This document shows, piece by piece, positions 54,650 to 62,422 of a stretch of 64,000 bases of DNA. The notes below the pieces were generated by a model. The model searched no databases, was not told the DNA's origin, and was given only the letters and a program-made list of their open reading frames with translations. Source of the stretch: an uncultured Desulfosarcina sp. (lineage in GTDB: Bacteria > Desulfobacterota > Desulfobacteria > Desulfobacterales > Desulfosarcinaceae). The position numbers and the translations under genes were made by a program. Numbering within the stretch: the first letter of the stretch is position 1; each line of letters opens with the position of its first letter. The stretch lies in the NCBI RefSeq assembly GCF_963668215.1, contig NZ_OY764190.1, forward strand, positions 372,001-436,000. The letters are read 5' to 3'.

Positions 54650-56377
54650 ATGAACAGCCACTTCGATCAGAATCGATATTCCATCCAATCTTTTTGCGAT
54701 ATCGTGCAACCGGTTATCGGGGCGGAAGTGGTGGTGATCGACCAGGATCTGATAGCTGTTGCCGGAACCGGGCCGTTCAAAAAAAATATCGGCTCAAGGC
54801 GGCCGAGAGACTCATATGTCGATTTAACCCTGAAGTCGGGCGAAAGCTTCGTAATCGGTTCCGCCGGTGAGACGGAGCAATGCCTGCGATGTGAAATGAA
54901 ATCGGTCTGCCCGTATACGTCCGTTCTCTCCGGTCCCATAGAATACCAAAACCAGGTCGTCGGACTCTTTGGAATCCTTGGCTACGATAAAGACCAGCAA
55001 AAACTGATCCAACGAAAGAGCCTGTTTTTATCAAAAATTGCGAAAAATATCGGTGATTATATCGCTAAAAGCTTTTTTGATAAAAATTTCTCCTACTATG
55101 ATTTTGTCACCTCACAGGCAATGGAAAATATTGTCAATGCCATTGATCAGGGCGTGATTATCACCGACTGCGAAAACAATATCATCAAGGTGAACCAGTT
55201 TGCCGAAGAAGCACTGAAGTTCAAAAAAGATGAATATACAGGGAAAGATATCGGTATGGTTGGCGATGCCGTAGAATTGGCTGGCTCTCGTCCAACGTCC
55301 GACGGAAAGGCAAGTACTCGCAAATCCAAATTTATGGCCAAAGCGACGCCGATCCGGCATAATGATCATCCTGTCGGCAACGTTCTGCTGCTGCAAAACA
55401 ACGTCAGGCCCCAACCCTGCCCAACGATTTACAATTTCGGTCAAAAACCGACCAGCCCCCGATTAATTGGTGCGTCCGGGCCGATGCGCAAACTCAAAGA
55501 CCTCTTGACCAAGGTCGCTGCCAATGATTCGAAAATTCTCATCTGTGGAGAGACGGGCACCGGAAAGGAACTGGTTGCGCAACGCATCCACTACAACAGC
55601 CCGAGGGCTTTAGGACCTTTTGTTGCCCTGAATTGCGGCGCCGTTCCCGAAACCCTTATCGAAAGCGAACTGTTTGGATATGTAAAAGGCGCCTTCACCG
55701 ACGCCCGCAAAAATGGAAAAACCGGCAAATTCGAACTGGCGAACGGCGGAACCATTTTTCTGGATGAAATCGGCAACCTCCCTCGGACGGGACAAGCGAA
55801 GCTGCTGCGGATACTGGACAACGACATCCTCGAAAAAATCGGCAGCGAGTCGCCGATAGAATTGGATGTGAGGGTGATCTGCGCCACGAATAAAAATCTG
55901 CCCGAGATGGTGGAAAACGGACATTTTATGGAAGACCTGTACTACCGTTTAAACGTTGTCCAGGTTGAGGTCCCTCCGCTTAGGGAGAGGAAAAAAGATA
56001 TCTCGCTGCTGCTGGACTTTTATACCAAAGAATACAACAAGCGCTTTGGCGTCAACCTTTCGGGTTTTACCAGCAATGCCTTGAACTACCTTCTGTTTTA
56101 TCAATGGCCGGGAAACGTCCGGGAATTGAAAAACGTCGTAGAATACGTTTGCAATTTAAAAACGAGCGGATTTGCCGACCTGAAAGATCTACCCCCTTAT
56201 ATGTCCCCGATCACCCCAAAAGCCGAGACGTCCGATCCGGAGCCAATCAATACGGAGAAGCTGTTGATCGAAGAAGCGCTGCGCCTGTTTGGCAACTCTA
56301 CCGCAGGCAAACAAAAAGCCGCCAAGTATCTGGGTATCAGTGTTTCGACCTTATACCGGCGGCTCAATATCGGATAG
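54650..56377 (+). CDS. Sigma-54-dependent transcriptional activator with Cys-containing sensor and PAS domains
   Basis: 575 residues. An N-terminal sensor (~1-150) has AVAGTGPFKKNIG and a Cys trio QCLRCEMKSVCP (~82-93), seen in related sigma-54 activators. A PAS domain follows (~165-260). The AAA+ domain has Walker A GETGTGKE (~300-307), GAFTDA instead of the usual GAFTGA (347-352), and Walker B GTIFLDEIGNL. An HTH_8 (Fis-type) ends the protein (AAKYLGISVSTLYRRL). It likely activates the two divergent sigma-54 promoters at 57798 and 58279. Confidence 0.85.
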   Translation: MNSHFDQNRYSIQSFCDIVQPVIGAEVVVIDQDLIAVAGTGPFKKNIGSRRPRDSYVDLTLKSGESFVIGSAGETEQCLRCEMKSVCPYTSVLSGPIEYQNQVVGLFGILGYDKDQQKLIQRKSLFLSKIAKNIGDYIAKSFFDKNFSYYDFVTSQAMENIVNAIDQGVIITDCENNIIKVNQFAEEALKFKKDEYTGKDIGMVGDAVELAGSRPTSDGKASTRKSKFMAKATPIRHNDHPVGNVLLLQNNVRPQPCPTIYNFGQKPTSPRLIGASGPMRKLKDLLTKVAANDSKILICGETGTGKELVAQRIHYNSPRALGPFVALNCGAVPETLIESELFGYVKGAFTDARKNGKTGKFELANGGTIFLDEIGNLPRTGQAKLLRILDNDILEKIGSESPIELDVRVICATNKNLPEMVENGHFMEDLYYRLNVVQVEVPPLRERKKDISLLLDFYTKEYNKRFGVNLSGFTSNALNYLLFYQWPGNVRELKNVVEYVCNLKTSGFADLKDLPPYMSPITPKAETSDPEPINTEKLLIEEALRLFGNSTAGKQKAAKYLGISVSTLYRRLNIG

Positions 56378-56462
56378 GCTTAAAAACAACAACAAACTCT
56401 TAAAAAGTTACCAGACATGTCATCCCCGCGCAGGCGGAAATCCATAACGATCCAAAAGGCGA

Positions 56463-57725
56463 TCATTGGAAAAAATGTCGGGATAGATTTCCATCGTCAT
56501 CGAAGGTGATCGTTTCCGGTTCGCCAACAAACTGGATGTGGGTATTCTCTTTGGCTGTATCGACCAGCCCGTCGGAAATATACATTTCGCCAAGTTTGGA
56601 TGTGTTCTTTATCCAGACGATTTTTATGTTCTCTTCATCGACCGGCCCACATGTCCCGATGGCAGCTTTTAAGGCCTCAGCGTCGTTTGGACATACGATG
56701 GGCAGTCTGGCCTTCTCAGGGGCAACGGCGGTAAGACAGTTGATATAGGTCATCTCGAAGTTTATATTTTCGTAAACGTTTTTGGTGACGAAATCCGCCA
56801 AACCAACGCCTACGGCATTTCCATGGGTTTTTTCCGTCAGGCTTCTAAGGATAATTCGCGTTATTTTCGGTTCCTGAAGCTCCTCCTCATAAATATTCAT
56901 GATCCTGCCGATGACTTTCGTGTCCATACCGGTTCCGCTGATTTCCTTTCCGCATTCGTCAACGACAAGAATATCAAAAGATTTAAAAGGCAATTTCGGA
57001 CAGGTCTTTTGGGCGATATTCAGAATCTGCTTTTCTTCCTGATAGATATCCGAACCTTTGATTACACGCAGCGTATGCGTAGCCCCATATCCGTTTTCAA
57101 CGATTCCGACACCAAAGGTGATGTTTGCGTTATCGATGATATGTTTTCCAATTTCCGTCAGCGTCTTTTCATATCCGAATTTAACGGCATAATTATGTGC
57201 ATTCAAGGCCCCTTTATGCTTCCCCAATCCGATGACCATCATTTTCATCAGGCCGCTTTCGATCGAACCCTTAAATTCCGTATGGGGCTTTATCCGGTTG
57301 ATTACGATGATGTGATCCGCCTCGCTGGCGTTTTTGTCAATGCACACAGGAATACCGCTTTTTGTTTCCCCCAGGTGGGCCGTCTCCATTGAAGATACGA
57401 TGGGAGCATTTACGTTCTGTTCGAGAATCCCGTAGTTTTCCAAAATCTCCTTCTGACCTTCGGCAGTAGCACCGCCGTGGGACCCCATGGAAGGGACAAT
57501 GAAGGGTGCGGCGCCGGCTTTTTGCACCTCATCGACAACGGATTTGACGATTTCATCAATCTGGTTAATTCCCCTGCTGCCAACGGCGATGGCGACACGT
57601 TTCCCTTTTCCGATCACAGTGGAACAATTCTGCTTCTGAAATTCATCATGGATGTGCTGCCTGATATTGTCTATCCGGGTCTGATCCAGTTCCTGTTTTA
57701 TCTTATGAAGCTTTGCACGAATCAT
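56463..57725 (-). CDS. LarA-like racemase/epimerase homologue (DUF2088), sigma-54 regulated copy
   Basis: 420 residues. It shares AVGSRGINQIDEIV, PSMGSHGGATAEGQ, VINRIKPHTEF and SGLMKMMVIGLGK with the operon copy; the Lys for the pincer cofactor and the catalytic His are kept. The two are clearly diverged, so they probably handle different stereoisomers or acids. It is transcribed away from the FAD/Fe-S operon from a sigma-54-type promoter at 57798-57811, ~60 bases before the ATG. Confidence 0.8.
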   Translation of the reverse strand: MIRAKLHKIKQELDQTRIDNIRQHIHDEFQKQNCSTVIGKGKRVAIAVGSRGINQIDEIVKSVVDEVQKAGAAPFIVPSMGSHGGATAEGQKEILENYGILEQNVNAPIVSSMETAHLGETKSGIPVCIDKNASEADHIIVINRIKPHTEFKGSIESGLMKMMVIGLGKHKGALNAHNYAVKFGYEKTLTEIGKHIIDNANITFGVGIVENGYGATHTLRVIKGSDIYQEEKQILNIAQKTCPKLPFKSFDILVVDECGKEISGTGMDTKVIGRIMNIYEEELQEPKITRIILRSLTEKTHGNAVGVGLADFVTKNVYENINFEMTYINCLTAVAPEKARLPIVCPNDAEALKAAIGTCGPVDEENIKIVWIKNTSKLGEMYISDGLVDTAKENTHIQFVGEPETITFDDDGNLSRHFFQ

Positions 57726-57797
57726 GAAAGCATCCTTTTTTGTAGATTATGGTAATGGCACACTGTTTTCAGTTCCATATACGATCACTATATACTA

Positions 57798-57812
57798 GCA
57801 CTATGTATACCA
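57798..57812 (-). promoter_or_regulatory. Sigma-54 promoter of the LarA-like gene
   Basis: On the minus strand TGGTATACATAGTGCT: GG (57811-57810), ten bases, GC (57799-57798). It matches the -24/-12 spacing and differs at only two positions from the promoter at 58278-58293. Confidence 0.7.
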
Positions 57813-58277
57813 TGTTTAGCCAGTGGGCTCCCGGGAAAACGGAGCCTTGGATTTAACCATCTATTATTAAAATATTTCTTATTTCTTCAAGATTAAAAAT
57901 ACACATCTACCTCATGAAAATAATGAATTCAGAATTGTCATAATGATAAAGAACAGGAAATACGGATCGCGTTGGTTTAGGAAAATAAGAATATCCATGC
58001 GGAACCATGACCAGTCTTTTGGACGAGTCATCCCATCCAATCGTTTTTCAATATTATACGACCCGTTTTATCATCCGGATTGATCCGGAACTTGTTTTCA
58101 AGGCCATCTGATATTTATTGTTTTCGGAAACCCTTTCAGCACCCCTCCTGATTTCTTCTCATTTTGATAAATTTCCTAATAATATGAATTCCTGCGTCTA
58201 TTCTTTTCATTTAAATTTAAAACGAATTTTCAATGGGTTAGAACAAAGACCAACAAGAAATGGCCTTGAATGGGTAT

Positions 58278-58293
58278 TGGCATACATAATGCT
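58278..58293 (+). promoter_or_regulatory. Sigma-54 promoter of the FAD/Fe-S operon
   Basis: TGGCATACATAATGCT: GG (58279-58280), ten bases, GC (58291-58292), close to the sigma-54 consensus. The start site would be near 58304, about 65 bases before the ATG. Confidence 0.75.
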
Positions 58294-58369
58294 CAAGCAA
58301 TGGATACCATTTGGAAGAAGAATCCTTTTACTTGTGTATTGGAAGAAATAGAAACCCAGGGAGGAAATG

Positions 58370-59872
58370 ATGGACGCAACCAAGGAATGTATTCAGGAAA
58401 TAAAAAAAGCCATTGGCGAGGAAAATGTGAGCGATGACAAGCCATCCAGGATTGTCCATCGGGTTTGTCACGGCATTGAATCCCTGCTGCATGAAGACCT
58501 GGATATTTTTACGCCTGCCGCCGTCGTCCGGCCGAAAACAACTGAAGACGTAGTAAAAATTGTGAATTGCGCCAGTAAATACGAAGTGGGCCTGGTGCCC
58601 CAGGGGGGCAGAACCTGTACATACGGTGCCGAGTGTATAAACGGAGCGATTGCCATTAATGCCGTCCGCATGGACAAAATCGTCAGTATTGATGAAGTCG
58701 CCTACAATATCACGGCTCAGGCGGGCGTGCGCCTCACGGATTATATCAATTTTCTGAATGAGCGGGGCTTTGACACCGTGGAACTTCCGACCATGATTAA
58801 ATCCTCCCTCATGGGATCACGGGCGGCGATCTCCGGCTACAATAAATGGGAGACCCGCTGGGGAGGGTCCAAAGACAATATCAAAAGCATGGAAGTGGTT
58901 CTGGCAAACGGGGACGTGGTTCGGGTAGGGCATGGATCCGGCGGACCTTCAAAATCGGTTGTCGGTCTGGATACCATGGGGTTGTTTATCGGCTCCAGGG
59001 GTTCGTTGGGAATCATCACGGAGATGACAACGCGGTTTATTCCCAAAGTGCCGGCGTATCATTATGGAATCAGGGCTTTTACCAACCTTGAGGACGGTCT
59101 CAACGCATATCTGGAACTTAGAAATCCCCTGCACGCAAGCGCCGTCTGGCGGGCAAAAGCCTATCATAAATGGATGCTCAAACAGGCCGTGACAACCTCG
59201 TCCGATTTCGTATGGCCCGAAGATGTGGAGATGCTGGTGGACTACCATATTCTGGGTGATCCCGAGGTTGTTGATGCAATGACCCGCCGTGTTGAGGAAA
59301 TCTGCGAAAAATGCAACGGCTTTTGGAGAGATGACCTGCCTCCGACCGAATTTGTCGGTCAAATGCACAATACAATGGAAAAATTCATGGGCATGGGGGC
59401 GCTTCAGAGTGAACGACTGGTCTCTGGCGGTATGGGCAACCGGATTGTGCCGCTGGATGCGAATATCCCGAACAGCCATTTGATCGATTTTTATAAAGAA
59501 TACCTGGATTTTCTAAAAGAAACGGAAGCCGGAACGACCCGGCCGAATCTTGCAAAGCACTACCATGTTCTCAGCCCGGGTGAACCGTTGCCCACCGAAC
59601 AGGGCGGAACAAAATTCTGGGCGCTTATGCTGGCGGACTCGAAGAATTTCGACAAACAAAGCATCGAAGAGTTCAAGGGCTGGTTCCGCGAGTATGCCGA
59701 ACTGATCTGGAAGCACGAGGGATCGCTTACTGCCACCCACGGGTTTATTCCCAAAGACATGGAAGTGGAATTTACGAAGAGAGAACTGGGTGAAACAGGC
59801 TACAACCTGCTTAAAACCATCAAAAAAGCGCTGGATCCGAAAAACATCATGAACCCGGGTTTAAGATTCTAG
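58370..59872 (+). CDS. FAD-linked oxidase, GlcD/vanillyl-alcohol-oxidase family
   Basis: 500 residues; ATG at 58370 is chosen because GGAGG is five bases upstream, whereas the ATG three bases before it would be too close. FAD_binding_4 motifs VVRPKTTEDVVKIVNCA, GLVPQGGRTCTYG (~79-91) and GSRGSLGIITEMT (~207-219). The C-terminal FAD-oxidase part ends in DPKNIMNPG. It would oxidise a 2-hydroxy acid, passing electrons to the Fe-S protein encoded 12 bases downstream. The operon is sigma-54 controlled. Confidence 0.85.
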   Translation: MDATKECIQEIKKAIGEENVSDDKPSRIVHRVCHGIESLLHEDLDIFTPAAVVRPKTTEDVVKIVNCASKYEVGLVPQGGRTCTYGAECINGAIAINAVRMDKIVSIDEVAYNITAQAGVRLTDYINFLNERGFDTVELPTMIKSSLMGSRAAISGYNKWETRWGGSKDNIKSMEVVLANGDVVRVGHGSGGPSKSVVGLDTMGLFIGSRGSLGIITEMTTRFIPKVPAYHYGIRAFTNLEDGLNAYLELRNPLHASAVWRAKAYHKWMLKQAVTTSSDFVWPEDVEMLVDYHILGDPEVVDAMTRRVEEICEKCNGFWRDDLPPTEFVGQMHNTMEKFMGMGALQSERLVSGGMGNRIVPLDANIPNSHLIDFYKEYLDFLKETEAGTTRPNLAKHYHVLSPGEPLPTEQGGTKFWALMLADSKNFDKQSIEEFKGWFREYAELIWKHEGSLTATHGFIPKDMEVEFTKRELGETGYNLLKTIKKALDPKNIMNPGLRF

Positions 59873-59884
59873 GAGGTAAGATAA

Positions 59885-61075
59885 ATGGCCATCAAAAAAG
59901 AGGACGCTATCGTAAGCATAGAGGAGTTTGAACCCCAGGTATGGTCCTGCGTGAATTGCTATTGCGGTTTATGTATTGAGGAATGCCCGGTTTTTACGGA
60001 AACAAAAAAGGAAGCGGTAACCGGTAGAGGAATGGCGCTGATCGCTCACGCCTTCTTAAACGGGGAACTGGACGCCTCCGATATAGACGAAGATCTCGCC
60101 TATTCCTGCACCGGATGCGGCTGGTGCGAGTATACCTGCGCGTTGAACACACCCGTATTCATTCAAAAGACCGGAACCCGACGGACGCGCGTAAGCGGTG
60201 CGACCCTGGCGGAAATATTCAGGACGATGAAAGCCGAACAGGGCAAGGTACCCAAGGCTGTCAGCGACGCCCTCGGCAGCCTGTTGAAGTCCGGCAACCC
60301 CTACCGCAAACCCAGGAAAGCAAAGGATCGGTGGGTGGCCGATCTCAACCTCGATGACAGCGAAACCGACACGATTCTCTATGTTGGCGCGACAATCCCC
60401 TTTGAAGACAGGGCCACGGAAATGGCAGAGGCCGTAGTGGACGTACTTAAGGCCGCCGGCATCAAATTCAACATCCTCGGCAGCGCAGAAATGGACAGCG
60501 GTGCCTTCGCCATGATGATGGGTGAGGACGGTCTTTTCGAAGAGATGACCGAACAGACGGAGAAATTGATCGATGAAAATGGCGTAAAGACGATCATCTG
60601 TGTATCACCCCACGATTATGATGCGTTCAAGGCCTACTACCCGGCCTTCGAAGGATTGGAGATCAAACACTACACCCAGGTGTTTGACGAACTTCTCGCA
60701 TCCGGAAAACTGAAATTGAACAAATCCATCGACAAAAAAATCGTATATCACGACCCGTGCTATCTGGGGCGCAAGAACGATATCTACGAAGAACCCCGAA
60801 ATGTGCTGAAACGGATACCCGGGGTCGAACTGGTGGAGATGGGAAAAAATAGAGAACACACCTATTGCTGCGGAGGGGGAGGAACGGGTCTGATACACGA
60901 AATAGAGAACATTCGAATGAATCAGACCCGTGTTGAGCATGCAAAGGAGAAGGATGCCGACTGCATCGCCGTTGCCTGCCCGATTTGCATCCAGATGCTC
61001 GACGACGGTGTGAAAAGCAAAAATTACAAGATGGAGGTCAAGGATATCGCCCAGCTGTTGAAAGAGGCGATTTAA
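59885..61075 (+). CDS. Fe-S oxidoreductase with CCG domain (GlcF/HdrD-like)
   Basis: 396 residues; AGGAGGTAAGATAA precedes the ATG. Cluster motifs CVNCYCGLCIEECP (~22-35) and CTGCGWCEYTC (~77-87). The CCG part has HDPCYLGRKND (~291), YCCGGGG (~326) and CPICIQML (~363). It takes electrons from the FAD subunit to the quinone pool or a soluble carrier. Protein length and motifs parallel the interrupted copy at 36105. Confidence 0.85.
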   Translation: MAIKKEDAIVSIEEFEPQVWSCVNCYCGLCIEECPVFTETKKEAVTGRGMALIAHAFLNGELDASDIDEDLAYSCTGCGWCEYTCALNTPVFIQKTGTRRTRVSGATLAEIFRTMKAEQGKVPKAVSDALGSLLKSGNPYRKPRKAKDRWVADLNLDDSETDTILYVGATIPFEDRATEMAEAVVDVLKAAGIKFNILGSAEMDSGAFAMMMGEDGLFEEMTEQTEKLIDENGVKTIICVSPHDYDAFKAYYPAFEGLEIKHYTQVFDELLASGKLKLNKSIDKKIVYHDPCYLGRKNDIYEEPRNVLKRIPGVELVEMGKNREHTYCCGGGGTGLIHEIENIRMNQTRVEHAKEKDADCIAVACPICIQMLDDGVKSKNYKMEVKDIAQLLKEAI

Positions 61076-61129
61076 CGAACTGGTCCCAAAAAACCGGAAT
61101 TATATATACAATGAATCAGTAATTTCCGG

Positions 61130-62290
61130 CTAAGTACTTGCATTAACGGTATGTAATTCTTGCTCTTTAAAATTTGAATCAGGGGGTTTGCCAAAAACAC
61201 CAGCGCGTAATTCATTCCGGATTTTTATGCGCAGTTGGCGGACTCTCTTGATGGAAACGCGCTCGTTAAATTGGCGATGGCAATAGATTGCCAGCAACAA
61301 ATAGGTGATCAGACCTGCCAGAATTTGCACCATCAAGCCATGCTCGCTCCTGGCGATGAGATGATACACTTTAAGGTGCCGTTTCCACCAAGCGAAAAAA
61401 TTTTCGATATCCCATCGGAGCTTATAGGCAGTGGCGATTTGCTCGGCAGTTAAATCAAAACGATTCGTAGCGATCCAGTATTTAACGCGATCCACCTCGT
61501 AACCCACCAAACGAAGTGGGGTTTGTGTTTGATTGACTTCCGTGGTGCCCAGAACAACGATGGCATCAAAAAAAACGATACTATCAGAGGCAATGGGGTT
61601 TTGTTTAATGATCGTTTTCTTGGTGCTGGCTTTAATCCGGCACATAAACAGCTTTCCATCATTCTGCCATTGGTCAAAGCGTTGATGGCTTTGATAACCC
61701 CGGTCCATCACACCGGTTTGACCGTCAGACAGGATCAAGCTGACGAAAGGTCTTTCAGCCCCGTTACCATCGGTAAGATAAAGCTTTCTTGGAATCGCCC
61801 GGTTCAGATCAAAACCGACGTGGACCTTCGCCTTCTTGGATTTTTTACGGTAGTCGGCCCAATGCATGGATAAGGTTGCATCGATGAGGGAACCGTCGAT
61901 CCCCACCAGATCACCGAGTTCGGGATGTTGCTTGGGTAAAATCGAAGATGCCTGAGCTTGTAAGTTCTGATAGACATACATGAACTGTTCAAGTCCCCGG
62001 CTGTTGGTGGCCTCTGAGAAGCTGCTCTTTTTGATTCCGTTTTCTGGTGCGATGGCACTTTTGGCAAAATCATCTTCTTCAAGCACTTGCAGCAGGTGTT
62101 GAGCAGAATGGTGTTCTTCAAGATGAAAGTAAACCAGCGCGCGCAGATGTTCCTCAAAAGTCATCTGCAATGGTCGGTTTCCTTTGGAATCAAGAGCTGG
62201 CATCCGTGATGTTGCCTCAGTCGCTGGTTGAAAAAAAGAGAAAAACTCCAGGGCATTGAGCTTTTGGAAAGGGTCGAATGTGCGTGGCAT
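61130..62290 (-). CDS. IS4-family transposase
   Basis: 386 residues from ATG 62290 (MPRTFDPFQKL), preceded by AGAGG; an upstream ATG adds 22 residues. Asp in LVGIDGSLIDAT, Asp in GVMDRGYQSH, and the exact Y-x2-R-x3-E-x6-K signature in YKLRWDIENFFAWWK. The gene is complete. It lies between the Fe-S gene and the AOR gene and may have separated AOR from its operon. Terminal repeats could not be assigned with confidence. Confidence 0.85.
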   Translation of the reverse strand: MPRTFDPFQKLNALEFFSFFQPATEATSRMPALDSKGNRPLQMTFEEHLRALVYFHLEEHHSAQHLLQVLEEDDFAKSAIAPENGIKKSSFSEATNSRGLEQFMYVYQNLQAQASSILPKQHPELGDLVGIDGSLIDATLSMHWADYRKKSKKAKVHVGFDLNRAIPRKLYLTDGNGAERPFVSLILSDGQTGVMDRGYQSHQRFDQWQNDGKLFMCRIKASTKKTIIKQNPIASDSIVFFDAIVVLGTTEVNQTQTPLRLVGYEVDRVKYWIATNRFDLTAEQIATAYKLRWDIENFFAWWKRHLKVYHLIARSEHGLMVQILAGLITYLLLAIYCHRQFNERVSIKRVRQLRIKIRNELRAGVFGKPPDSNFKEQELHTVNAST

Positions 62291-62422
62291 GTATAACCTC
62301 TTGATATAATAGGGTATACAAAACGCCGCCCATATTGACGACCCAATGTCAAGCAAAAATATCGTTTAACCTGCTGATTTTAAATTATTTTTATGCAATT
62401 CCCTAACCGGATTTTACTGACA

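Larger units (their letters stand above)
57726..58369. other. Divergent regulatory region
   Basis: About 640 AT-rich bases without a gene between two divergent transcription units. It carries two similar sigma-54 promoters. Upstream activator sites are expected between ~57820 and ~58270, but no clear long dyad was identified by eye. Confidence 0.6.

Noticed and set aside
57838..57870. GG/GC-spaced motif resembling a third sigma-54 site near the GGGAGCC sequence
   Set aside because: Lacks the conserved flanking bases; the site at 57798-57812 is much better and well placed.
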